Source of the DNA: Halosimplex litoreum
Lineage (GTDB): Archaea > Halobacteriota > Halobacteria > Halobacteriales > Haloarculaceae
Length of the DNA stretch: 64,000 nt
Direction: 5' to 3'
Assembly (NCBI RefSeq): GCF_016065055.1
Contig: NZ_CP065856.1
Location: 62,001-126,000 of the forward strand
Below are positions 8,078-16,312 of the stretch, piece by piece; positions within the stretch are counted from its first letter, which is position 1, and every line of letters starts with the position of its first letter. The notes beneath the pieces are model-generated. The model did not search any database. It saw only the letters and a program-made list of their open reading frames with translations, and had not been told where the DNA came from. The translations under genes and the position numbers were made by a program.

Positions 8078-10249
8078 TTACCGTTCGATCGTCACGTCGA
8101 GGGGGCGGTCCCGCGAGGACGAGCCGAGCGAGACGACGTGGTCGCCCGAGTCGACGGTCCAGCCCGATTCGGCGTCGTAACGGCCGAACGCCCGCTCGTC
8201 GACGTCGACGGTGACGCGCCGGGACTCGCCGGCGTCGAGCGCCAACGAACGGAATCCGCCGAGCTCCCGCGGCGGCCGCTCCAGGTCGTCGGGCGCCGTC
8301 GGCGAGTCGACGTACGCCTGGACGACCGTCCGGCCGGCGCGGTCGGCGGTGTTCTCGACGGTCAGTTCGACCGTCGAGTCGTCGACGGCCTCGGCGTCGC
8401 GGTACTGGAAGGTCGCGTACGAGCGGCCGTGGCCGAACGGGTAGGTCGGTTCGGCGTCGGCCGCGTCGAAGTATCGGTAGCCGACGAGCAGGCCCTCGTC
8501 GTAGTGGACCTCTCCGTCGACGCCGGGGTACCGGTGCTCGGCGGCGGTGGGATAGGCGTCTTCGGGGGCGAACGTCACCGGGAGCCGCCCGCCTGGGTCG
8601 CTGTCGCCGTAGAGGACGGCCGCGGCGGCCGAGCCGTGTGCCTGGCCGGGGTACCAGCTCGCGACGACGGCGGCCACGTCCTCGCGCCAGGGCGTCTCGA
8701 ACGGGCCGCTCGTGTTCGCGACGACCACCGTCCGGTCGTTCGCGGCGGCGACCGCCTCGATCAGGTCGTCCTGGTCGCCGGGGAGCGCGAGCGTCTCGCG
8801 GTCGGCGGCCTCGGTCGCCTGATCGCGGACGAACACGAGGGCCACGTCCGCGTCCTCGGCGGCTGCGACGGCGTCGTCGACGGACACGTCGGCGCCACTC
8901 TCGTCGCCGCTCTCCTCCCCGTCGTCGCGTTCGAACGCGTCGAACAGCGAGATGTCCTCGACTCGGGGGTGGCCGCGGGCGACCGAGACCGGCCCCGCCG
9001 CGCGGGCCTCGATCCCCTCGACGGGGCTCGTCTCGGTGAACGGCGTGGTCTCCGAGGAGCCGCCGCCGCCGAGGATCGCCTCGTCGACGTTCGGGCCGAT
9101 CACGGCCACGTCGGCGTCGTCCGCCAGGGGCAGGACGCCGTCGTTGTCCAGCAGGACCGTCCCGCGGGTCGCGATCCGCTCGGCGAGGTCGCGGTGGTCG
9201 GGCGTGTCGACCGCGCCCTCGGGTTCGCCCGCGTCGGCGCTTCCGTCGAGCAGGTCGTGGCGCTCCAGCTGCGTGAGCAACCGGCGGACCATGTCGTCGA
9301 GCCGCGATTCGGGCACCTCACCGGCTTCGACGGCGTCGGCCAACTCCTCGCCGTAGAGCCCGCCGGTCGTCGGGTCCGGCATCCCGTCGGCGTAGTCGGA
9401 GCCCCCCTGGGCGTCGAAGTCTTCGTCTCCGTCCTCGGGCCCGCTCGCCCCGCCGTCGTCGCCGTCGTCGCCCGGCGCGCCCATCGACTCCATCAGCTCC
9501 TCGGCGGAGATGCCGGGCATCTGGAGGTCCAGCCCGCCGTTGGCGGTGCCGACCACGCTCTCGGTGCCGAACCAGTCCGACATGACGACGCCTTCGAAGC
9601 CCCACTCGCCCTTCAGCGTGTCCGTGAGGAGCCCCCCGTGTTCGCTCATGTACGTCCCGTCGACGCGGTTGTACGAGGACATCACCGCGCCGGCGCCGGC
9701 CCCGACGGCGTCGCGGAAGCCCGGCAGATACAGTTCCCGGAGAACCCGCTCGTCGATCTCGGCGCTGACGGTCGCGCGGGCTGTCTCCTGGTTGTTCGCG
9801 ACGAAGTGCTTCGGCGTCGCGACCACGCCCGTCGACTCGATGCCGTCGACGACCGCGGCCGCGAACCGCCCCGTCACGACCGGATCCTCGGCGTAGTACT
9901 CGAAGTTACGCCCGCAGTGGGGGACCCGGATCAGGTTCAGTCCCGGCCCGAGCAGTACGTCCTGGTTTCGGCCCTGCGCCTCGCGGCCGAGCGCCCGAGC
10001 GAACTCGCGAGCCAGTTCCGGGTCGAACGACGACGAGAGCGCCGTCGACGCCGGGAACGCCGTCGCCGGCTCGTCCGTGCGGACGCCCAGCGGGCCGTCC
10101 GAGAACCTGACCGCGGGGACGTCCAGACGTTCGACGCCAGGGACGAACCCCGTCGCCGTCCCCTCGGTGTCCGTCGCACCGTGGGTCAGCCGTACTTTCT
10201 CCGCCAGCGTGAGTTCCGAGAGCAACTGCTCCACTGTGTCCGATGGCAT
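8078..10249 (-). CDS. Glycoside hydrolase family 3 beta-glucosidase-like enzyme
   Basis: 723 residues with the usual GH3 order. The N-terminal TIM barrel carries FSDGPLGVR, HCGRNFEYYAEDP and KHFVANNQE (about 147-155), with the nucleophile Asp225 in MSDWFG. Next comes the alpha/beta sandwich, with VIGPN and GGGGSS. A C-terminal fibronectin-III-like domain starts with VELTVENTADRAG. An acidic Gly/Asp insertion sits near residues 255-295. There is no signal peptide, so it would act inside the cell on imported oligosaccharides or glycosides. It removes non-reducing-end sugars, beta-glucose by family preference. A palindrome lies directly before the start codon. Confidence 0.93.
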   Translation of the reverse strand: MPSDTVEQLLSELTLAEKVRLTHGATDTEGTATGFVPGVERLDVPAVRFSDGPLGVRTDEPATAFPASTALSSSFDPELAREFARALGREAQGRNQDVLLGPGLNLIRVPHCGRNFEYYAEDPVVTGRFAAAVVDGIESTGVVATPKHFVANNQETARATVSAEIDERVLRELYLPGFRDAVGAGAGAVMSSYNRVDGTYMSEHGGLLTDTLKGEWGFEGVVMSDWFGTESVVGTANGGLDLQMPGISAEELMESMGAPGDDGDDGGASGPEDGDEDFDAQGGSDYADGMPDPTTGGLYGEELADAVEAGEVPESRLDDMVRRLLTQLERHDLLDGSADAGEPEGAVDTPDHRDLAERIATRGTVLLDNDGVLPLADDADVAVIGPNVDEAILGGGGSSETTPFTETSPVEGIEARAAGPVSVARGHPRVEDISLFDAFERDDGEESGDESGADVSVDDAVAAAEDADVALVFVRDQATEAADRETLALPGDQDDLIEAVAAANDRTVVVANTSGPFETPWREDVAAVVASWYPGQAHGSAAAAVLYGDSDPGGRLPVTFAPEDAYPTAAEHRYPGVDGEVHYDEGLLVGYRYFDAADAEPTYPFGHGRSYATFQYRDAEAVDDSTVELTVENTADRAGRTVVQAYVDSPTAPDDLERPPRELGGFRSLALDAGESRRVTVDVDERAFGRYDAESGWTVDSGDHVVSLGSSSRDRPLDVTIER

Positions 10250-10268
10250 TGACTGGACGTTCAGTCAG
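10250..10268. promoter_or_regulatory. Imperfect palindrome at the GH3 gene start
   Basis: TGACTGGA and TTCAGTCA form 8-base arms (7 of 8 pair) around a CGT centre, immediately before the ATG. A TATA-like ATTAAG lies about 28 bases upstream on the same strand. The palindrome would therefore overlap the transcription start of a leaderless mRNA, a typical place for a repressor site. The binding protein is unknown. Confidence 0.4.
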
Positions 10269-10302
10269 GATCGGCTTAATCGTTACGCCACCATCTTTTT
10301 CC

Positions 10303-10350
10303 CGGTGGGGTTTCCTCGCCCGCTTCGCTCGCTGCGGGAACCCCACCGGC
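10303..10350. repeat. Inverted repeat, 14-base arms
   Basis: CCGGTGGGGTTTCC (10303-10316) pairs with GGGAACCCCACCGG (10337-10350), with at least 11 contiguous bases perfect. It is flanked by T-rich and A-rich runs (CTTTTTC before, CAAAAAC after), so in either direction a U-rich stretch follows the stem. It could be a terminator-like or cruciform element. Confidence 0.7.
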
Positions 10351-10371
10351 AAAAACATGGGTGAAAAAGGC

Positions 10372-10396
10372 CGCTCGCGCCGCCGGCGCGAGCGGT
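10372..10396. repeat. Perfect 11-bp hairpin
   Basis: CCGCTCGCGCC (10372-10382) and GGCGCGAGCGG (10386-10396) are exact complements around a 3-base loop. It is the second of a run of stems that leads into the dispersed repeat. Confidence 0.75.
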
Positions 10397-10424
10397 GAAC
10401 CGCGCTCACTGCGTTCGCGCGGAT

Positions 10425-10726
10425 GCTCAGTACAGCTGAGAGACTGATCAATCCACCGTGGCGCGCGCTGTCGCGACTCTTGTGTCGCGACAGCATCGTG
10501 CGAGGGATGAGCGAACGGAGTGAGCGAATCGGCTGGGGAGGCTCGTGGCCGTCTGCGGTGCTGTGCCTGGCGGACTGAAAGGGCGAGGCGCGCTCGCGCC
10601 GTGAGTCGCCTGAGCGGGCACTATCCGCGCGGGCGGTGCCGAGAGCGCGGATATCCCGTCTCAGCGACCGCGAGCGCGCCTCGCCCTTTCATCGCTTGCT
10701 GTCACCAGCGAGTGCGGTTGCTGTCG
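10425..10726 (+). repeat. Dispersed structured repeat, copy A
   Basis: About 300 bp, matching the reverse complement of 23530-23949. Identical blocks are 10449-10476 (28 bases) and 10497-10563 (67 bases). Copy A contains a 10-bp stem (10467-10476 with 10485-10494). It also has a large palindrome whose 23-base outer arms pair perfectly (10576-10598 with 10669-10691), enclosing further stems: CTGAG/CTCAG, CGGG/CCCG and ATCCGCGC/GCGCGGAT. It is either a structured RNA or a palindromic mobile repeat; see findings. Confidence 0.85.
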
Positions 10727-10859
10727 TGTCTGTTTCTTTCACGAGGTATTTGACTGGAACGATAGCTCAACTCACACAAAAAACCGACCAACACAGACGT
10801 CTACCGAGGACCGAATGCGGGGGGTTGGAGCCAAGATAGGCCCCAGCGTCGTAGTCGAG

Positions 10860-11819
10860 TCAGTGTTCGAGGATCGCGCCGCCGGCGCCGATGGCGATCT
10901 CGACGTCGCCCCTCCGGCAGACGGCCTTCAGGTTCTGTCCAGTCGGGGTGGCGTCGGACTCCCAGGCCTCGCTCTCGCGGTCGTAGACGTTCCCGCCGCC
11001 GCCGACGGCGAGGCCCGCACCGCCTTCGACCTCGATGTCGCGGAGGCCGGCGTCGCCGGTGTCGGTGGGGACCCAGCGCGACCCGGTCCAGTGGAACACC
11101 ATGCCGCCGCCGCCGGAGACCCACACGTCGTCGGCCCCGTCGGAGTCGACGCCGTAGAAGTTGACGTTGGCGTCGGCCAGTCCGATCGCGTCCCAGGTCG
11201 CGCCGTCCCGGGTGGCGAAGACGGACTTGTTGCCGTCGACGATGTGGCCCTTGCGGTCGTCGTAGAAGTCGACGGCGTTGATGGCCGACCCGGAGCCGGG
11301 CGTGACGTAGTCCCAGGTCTGGGTGGCGCCGTTCTCGAAGCTGTAGTACATTTTCCCGGAGTCGCCGGCGACGTAGACGTTGGCCTCGCCGGCCGCGCCC
11401 GTGACCGACACGTCGTTGAAGTTGTTGGTCACGTCCATCGGCGCCGAGTGGTCGTTCAGGTTGCCCGTCGTCACGTCGTACTCGCCGATGGCGCCCGAGG
11501 AGCCGACGAACCACAGTCGCTCGCCGTCGTCGGTCACGTCCGCGCCGTAGAGGTTGTTGCCGTTGCCGGTCGGCCCGCCATCGAGGATCTTCTGCCAGCC
11601 CCGCTCCGTTCGGTCGAGGACGACCCCGGCGTCGCCGACCGCGTACGCGCCCTCGCTCGTCTCCTCGACGTCGTAGAGCGTGCCCCCCGTCGGCGACTCG
11701 ACGGCGGTCCACTCCGAGTCGTCGGTCGACGCGGCCGCGGCCGTCGGGATCGCCGCCGCGCCCAGCGCCGCGCCGGCTGCCTTCAGCACGTTGCGTCGGG
11801 TGGAGGTGCGTTCGGACAT
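10860..11819 (-). CDS. Tat-exported beta-propeller protein (Ycf48/sialidase-like fold)
   Basis: 319 residues from ATG 11819, chosen because it gives a complete twin-arginine signal (STRRNVLKAAGAALG, then an AAA run as cleavage region). The mature part is built of repeated blades with GDAGVVLDRT, FVGSSGAIGEYD, AGDSGKMYYS, SGGGGMVFHWTGSRW and VGGGGNVYDRE. This is the aspartate/glycine pattern of photosystem-assembly-type and sialidase-like propellers. There is no Asp-box series strong enough to call a sialidase. It acts outside the membrane; the ligand is unknown. It ends just beyond repeat copy A. Confidence 0.8.
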   Translation of the reverse strand: MSERTSTRRNVLKAAGAALGAAAIPTAAAASTDDSEWTAVESPTGGTLYDVEETSEGAYAVGDAGVVLDRTERGWQKILDGGPTGNGNNLYGADVTDDGERLWFVGSSGAIGEYDVTTGNLNDHSAPMDVTNNFNDVSVTGAAGEANVYVAGDSGKMYYSFENGATQTWDYVTPGSGSAINAVDFYDDRKGHIVDGNKSVFATRDGATWDAIGLADANVNFYGVDSDGADDVWVSGGGGMVFHWTGSRWVPTDTGDAGLRDIEVEGGAGLAVGGGGNVYDRESEAWESDATPTGQNLKAVCRRGDVEIAIGAGGAILEH

Positions 11820-12140
11820 TGCATCCGGGACATGCGACCGGTTACACTTAATGCGAGGTCGCATTTAGCGCCGATTTACGGCATTTTAGAGCCTAAAGAG
11901 ACGTATTTCGATCCGCTCGGTCCGACGAACCGACGGATTCCGGTTCTGGGGCGTCGCGCCGCTAGCCCGCGTTAACAGACGTGAAACGCCGAAAGGTTGA
12001 ACTTGGGGAAAGCGAACCGGCCGACGGCGACCCGAATCGGACCGAATACGCTCTCGTCTCGGGAGGACGGATCGGTACCCGAACGCTGTGGTGAATTGGC
12101 GGCCCGACGGACGGCGGGCGACGAGCCCAAGGCCAGGTGG

Positions 12141-13331
12141 TCAGTCGTCGCGGCGGGCCAGCGAGACGAGGTGGGCCATCTCCTCGACGACGAGTTCCTC
12201 AGTGCCCAGCCGGGCGGCGGCCTCGCTCCCGGGGAGACAGAAGACCGGGACACCGTCGACCATGCCGGCGGTGGCCCGGGAGACCATCGCACGGGTGCCG
12301 ATCTCCTCGTAGGAGAGGATGCGGAACAGCTCGCCGAAGCCGGGGAGTTCGCGGTCGAAGAGGGGCCGGGCGCCCTCGACGGTCACGTCGTCGGGCGTGA
12401 CGCCCGTGCCGCCGGTCGTGACGACGACGTCCACGTCGTCGCGTCCGGTGAGGTTCAACAGTGCAGTCTGGACGCCGTCGAGGTCGTCACGGAGGATCTC
12501 GCGGGTGACCACTTCGTGGTCGGCGGCCTCGATCACCGCCTCGATCACGTCGCCGCTCGCGTCGTCCTCGCGTGTGCGCGTGGAGGAGACCGTGACGACC
12601 GCGACACCGAGCAAGTCCACCGCTGCGCCGTGGGCGTGACCGTGAGCGTGGCCGCCCGAATCGTGCGCGTGGTCGTCGCTGTCGTGGGAGTGACCGCCGG
12701 ACCCGTGGGCGTGCTCGTCGGGCTCGTGCGAGCGGCCGGCATCGGACTCGACGGCGGCCTCCGCGTCGGTCTCGTCGTCGGCGAACGGGTGGTCCCCGGG
12801 GTCGTCTGCTTCCTCGGGGGTCCGATCCGACTCGCCCGCCTGCGACAGCGGGTCGTCCGCCGACGGGTCGACGCCGCGGCCGTCGTCGGTCGGTTCTCGT
12901 CCGCTTTCGTGGACCGACCGGTCCTCGGCGTCGTCGGTCGACAGATCCGTGCCGACGTCGCTCTCCGAGGAATCCGTTCCGGCGTCGCCCGTGTCGGGCG
13001 CAAGCGGGTCGGCACTCGGTCCCCCGGACGAACTGGCGAGTGGGTCCGTACCCGAGTCGAACGCATCGGCATCGCTCTCATCGTCGGACGCCTCCGGGAC
13101 GGATTCGGCGGTGTCCCCGCTCTCGGACGTGCTCGCGTCGTCCGCTTCTGAGTCGACGGCCGATTCGTCCGCGGGTTCGGACTCGGTCGACTCCGCTGCC
13201 GGTTCCCCGTCGACCGGCTCGTCCGTCGGCTCTCCTTCGGCGCCCTCCGTCTCGTCCCCCTCTGCGTCGGCCGCCTCGTCCTCGTCGTCGCCGTACCCGC
13301 GGCTGGTGTCGCGGGACTGGAAATCGACCAT
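12141..13331 (-). CDS. moaB: MoaB/MogA-type molybdopterin-binding protein with long acidic, His-rich N-terminal extension
   Basis: 396 residues, more than twice the usual length. The C-terminal domain (about residues 236-396) is a standard MoaB fold: VAVVTVSSTR, TTGGTGVTPDD, LPGFGELFR and the FCLPGSE loop. It adenylates molybdopterin or otherwise takes part in molybdenum cofactor synthesis. The preceding 200 or so residues are Asp/Glu/Ser low-complexity sequence. They end in a linker (about 195-235) with around a dozen His in HAHGSGGHSHDSDDHAHD-like repeats, a likely metal-binding or buffering segment. No other molybdenum cofactor gene is nearby. Confidence 0.88.
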   Translation of the reverse strand: MVDFQSRDTSRGYGDDEDEAADAEGDETEGAEGEPTDEPVDGEPAAESTESEPADESAVDSEADDASTSESGDTAESVPEASDDESDADAFDSGTDPLASSSGGPSADPLAPDTGDAGTDSSESDVGTDLSTDDAEDRSVHESGREPTDDGRGVDPSADDPLSQAGESDRTPEEADDPGDHPFADDETDAEAAVESDAGRSHEPDEHAHGSGGHSHDSDDHAHDSGGHAHGHAHGAAVDLLGVAVVTVSSTRTREDDASGDVIEAVIEAADHEVVTREILRDDLDGVQTALLNLTGRDDVDVVVTTGGTGVTPDDVTVEGARPLFDRELPGFGELFRILSYEEIGTRAMVSRATAGMVDGVPVFCLPGSEAAARLGTEELVVEEMAHLVSLARRDD

Positions 13332-13469
13332 GCCGTCGTTACCCGGCAGCGAACCAAAAAGGCCAGCATGCCGACCGGAAGAGCGGAGCGCCCCGAGCGG
13401 CGTGGCCGAGGCGATGCGGGCGGCGCCGATCGGGAGGATGCGACGGCGGTCGCGAGCGCGCGGCGGCAG

Positions 13470-14651
13470 TCAGGACAGCGCCGTGACCACGGTGTCCGCG
13501 GCGGCGTCGGCGTCGCGGTCCTGGAGGAACGTGGCGACGGCGTCTTTGAGCTGGACGACCTGCTCGGGCTGGACCGCCAGCCCGTGACACATCGACGGGA
13601 GCTGGGTCGCGCGGCCGCCGAAGGCATCGTGCAGCTCGCGGCTCATCGGGTGCAGCTCGGCGACCGACACGTCGCTGCGCGGCGGGACCGAGCCGCTGAT
13701 CGTGTTGAACCGCTCGATCGTCTCGGCGGAACCGAGGTACTCGACGAAGTCCATCACCTCGTCGTCGCCCTCGGTGTGGGCGGCCGGGACGATCGCGTTC
13801 GTATTGACGATGTGGGTTCCGTCCGTGCCGGGGAACGGGACGCAGTCCCAGTCGTGACCGAACTCCATGTCCGTCCCGGCCATGTGGCCGGTCGACCACG
13901 AGCCGTTGTTGATGCAGGCCGCCTCGCCGTCGGAAAAGGCGAACTCGAGGTCGCTGGAGTCCATGAACTCGGGGTTGTCCGGCCCGGCGGCGAGGTACTT
14001 GCCGAGCGTGTCGAACCCCGCGCGGATGCCCGCTCGATGGGGCGAGGGTCGGCCGTCGGCCGCTTCCCTGTAGCCGCTCGGCCCCTCGTGGGCGAGGAAC
14101 AGGGTCTCCCACAGCTGGAGGAGCCCGAACGGGTTGCGCCCGAAGACGGCGATCGGCTGGTCGGCCTGCTCGGCCAGCGCCGGCAGTGCCTCGGCGAGTT
14201 CGGTCGGGCCGGAGAGCCGCGCGGGATCGACTCCCGCCGCCTCGAACAGCTCGACGTTGTAGTAGAGGTTGCTGATACGATGCATATCCAGCGGGACGGC
14301 GTGGTACTCGCCGTCGAAGCGGGCCACGTCGACCATCCCGTCGAAGTACGCCCGGTCCATATCGGTGCGCTCCCACAGCTCGGTGATGTCGGCGGTCGCG
14401 CCGGCCTCGACGGTCGGTCGGAGGTTCGCGCCCGGCCACTCGTCCCACACGTCCGGCGGGTCCTCGCGCAGGATCCGGCTCTTGATCATCAGCCGGAGCG
14501 CGTTGATGACCGTCTGCTCCTCGGCGACCGACACGTTCGGGTTGCGGTCGGTGTACTCCGCCAGGACCGCGTCCATCGCCTCCTGCTCGCTCCCCCACAC
14601 GAAGTGGTGGTGGATCTCTATCTCGCGCTGTCCGCCCACGGCCGTTGACAT
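13470..14651 (-). CDS. Family 1 extracellular solute-binding protein-like, without export signal
   Basis: 393 residues. The fold signature is clear: an N-terminal EIEIHHHFVWGSE strand, then AVLAEYTDRNPN, PPDVWDEWPG, YYNVELFEAAGVDP, AACINNGSWSTGHM and TNAIVPAAHTEGDDEV. These features match carbohydrate-binding lipoproteins of ABC importers. Unusually, the protein begins directly with the mature domain. No signal peptide, twin-arginine motif or lipobox is seen, and no ATG extends it upstream. There are also no permease or ATPase genes next to it. It may be a cytoplasmic sugar sensor or a relic, or an upstream exon-like start was lost. Confidence 0.8.
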   Translation of the reverse strand: MSTAVGGQREIEIHHHFVWGSEQEAMDAVLAEYTDRNPNVSVAEEQTVINALRLMIKSRILREDPPDVWDEWPGANLRPTVEAGATADITELWERTDMDRAYFDGMVDVARFDGEYHAVPLDMHRISNLYYNVELFEAAGVDPARLSGPTELAEALPALAEQADQPIAVFGRNPFGLLQLWETLFLAHEGPSGYREAADGRPSPHRAGIRAGFDTLGKYLAAGPDNPEFMDSSDLEFAFSDGEAACINNGSWSTGHMAGTDMEFGHDWDCVPFPGTDGTHIVNTNAIVPAAHTEGDDEVMDFVEYLGSAETIERFNTISGSVPPRSDVSVAELHPMSRELHDAFGGRATQLPSMCHGLAVQPEQVVQLKDAVATFLQDRDADAAADTVVTALS

Positions 14652-14794
14652 ACGTTCCCATCTGTCCGACCCCCATAATGAGCTTACCCCCGAATTATCC
14701 GAACTGAGAATCGGTCTGGGCCGTCCGCCGCTCGCTGGCGCGGCGGGTTCGTCGGGTTCGTCACCGTTTTGACACCGCGCGAACGAGTACGAGT

Positions 14795-15841
14795 ATGTAC
14801 GCAGTCCAGTACGCGGACCACGGCGACCGCGACGTGGTCGAGTACGCCGAGCGGTCCGACCCCGAGGTGGGCCGGGGGGACGTGCTCGTCGACGTGAAGG
14901 CGGGCGCGCTGAACCACCTCGACGTGTGGACCCGGAAGGGTCTGCCCGGGGTCGACCTGGAGATGCCCCACGTCCCCGGCTGCGACGCCGCGGGCGTCGT
15001 CGAATCGGTCGGCGCGGACGTGACCCGCTTCGAACCCGGCGACCGCGTGGCGGTCACCGCGGGCGTCAGCTGCGGCGAGTGCGAGTTCTGCCGGGCGGGC
15101 GAGGAATCGATGTGCGTCGACTACCACATCGTCGGCGAGCACGTCCCCGGGGTCCACGGCGAACTCGCCGCCGTCCCCGAGGACAACCTCGTCGCCGTCC
15201 CCGAAGGCGTCGACTGGGAAACCGCCGCCGCGGCGCCGCTGGTCTTCCAGACGGCCTGGCGGATGCTCGTCACCCGCGCCGACGTCGACCCCGGGGAGTC
15301 GGTCCTCGTCCTCGGCGCCTCGGGCGGCGTCGGCCACGCCGCCGTCCAGATCGCCGACTACGCCGGCGCCGAGGTGTTCGCGACGGCCAGCACCGACGAG
15401 AAGCTAGAGTACGCCCGGGAAGTCGGCGCCGACCACGCGATCGACTACACCGAGGACGATTTCGCCGCACGGGTTCGCGAACTGACGGACGGCCGGGGCG
15501 TCGACGTAGTGGTCGACCACGTCGCCGGCGAGACGTGGGACGACTCGCTGCAGAGCCTCGCGAAGGGCGGCCGACTGGTCACCTGCGGTGCGACCGCCGG
15601 CGGCCGGCCACAGACCAACGTCAACCGGGTGTTCTGGAATCAGCTGTCGATCCTCGGCTCGACGATGGCGACCCCCGGCGAGGTCGACGACGTCCTCGCG
15701 AAGGTGTGGGACGGAACCTTCGAAGTACGGGTGCGCGACCGTCTGCGGATGAGCGAGACGGCCCGCGCCCACGAACTGCTGGAGGACCGCGAAGGGTTCG
15801 GGAAGGTCGTCGTGGTCCCGGACAGTGAGTACGATGAGTGA
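14795..15841 (+). CDS. Zinc-containing medium-chain dehydrogenase/quinone oxidoreductase
   Basis: 348 residues. The GroES-like N-terminal half has NHLDVWTRKG in place of the catalytic Cys region of alcohol dehydrogenases, then GCDAAGVV. A structural-zinc Cys cluster reads CGECEFCRAGEESMC. The Rossmann half has the nucleotide loop VLGASGGVGHAAVQIA. This combination matches the NADPH:quinone-reductase-like branch with a retained structural zinc. Cytosolic; the substrate is unknown. The next gene starts eight bases before its stop, so the two are translated together. Confidence 0.88.
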   Translation: MYAVQYADHGDRDVVEYAERSDPEVGRGDVLVDVKAGALNHLDVWTRKGLPGVDLEMPHVPGCDAAGVVESVGADVTRFEPGDRVAVTAGVSCGECEFCRAGEESMCVDYHIVGEHVPGVHGELAAVPEDNLVAVPEGVDWETAAAAPLVFQTAWRMLVTRADVDPGESVLVLGASGGVGHAAVQIADYAGAEVFATASTDEKLEYAREVGADHAIDYTEDDFAARVRELTDGRGVDVVVDHVAGETWDDSLQSLAKGGRLVTCGATAGGRPQTNVNRVFWNQLSILGSTMATPGEVDDVLAKVWDGTFEVRVRDRLRMSETARAHELLEDREGFGKVVVVPDSEYDE

Positions 15842-16196
15842 GACGCCAGCTACGGACGACGACGAACGCGCGGACGCTCGCGGACGGCGTGGGAACTCGG
15901 ACGACGGAGCCGGAACGGAATCGGACGCGAGCGTCCCGCCAGTGGACCCTGGGGGTTACGACGTGCCCGACCCCGAATCGCGCGAGTTCGGACTCCGCGG
16001 CTGGGGGCTCGTCGTCGCGCTCGTCGTCGCGCTCGTCGTGATCCCCTGGACGATCATCGGGATCCCACAGGCCCAGGGGCTGCTCGAGACGCTCCCGCTG
16101 GGGTATCGGGACGCCTACCTTGTCCTGCCGTTCGTCCCCGCGGTCTTCCTCGGCGCGCTCGGCGTCTGGACGGCGCTCGCGAACCGGCGCGCCTGA
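15834..16196 (+). CDS. Small two-helix membrane protein
   Basis: 120 residues from ATG 15834 (a GTG at 15825 is also possible). An acidic disordered N-terminus ends in YDVPDPESREFGLRGWG. Two hydrophobic helices follow (GLVVALVVALVVIPWTIIGI, and AYLVLPFVPAVFLGALGVW). Overlap with the oxidoreductase gene suggests an operon. The helix hairpin resembles small partner proteins of transporters, but none is adjacent. Function unknown. Confidence 0.72.
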   Translation: MSETPATDDDERADARGRRGNSDDGAGTESDASVPPVDPGGYDVPDPESREFGLRGWGLVVALVVALVVIPWTIIGIPQAQGLLETLPLGYRDAYLVLPFVPAVFLGALGVWTALANRRA

Positions 16197-16312
16197 CCGA
16201 CCGAATCACTCGCCGTCACCGGTTTCGCCCGGTCCGTCGCGACCGCTCCGATCCAATTTTGATATCGGGCCATATACACTTATCTCGGGGACGGCGAAAA
16301 GCTCCCGTATCG

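Larger units (their letters stand above)
10250..10859. other. Gene-free zone: hairpins and repeat copy A
   Basis: No credible gene is present; the open frames here are Arg/Ser-rich artefacts. The stretch holds the GH3 promoter, two strong hairpins (10303-10350 and 10372-10396), and copy A of the dispersed structured repeat (10425-10726). A moderately AT-rich tail (about 10727-10800) precedes the convergent end of the propeller gene. Confidence 0.8.
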
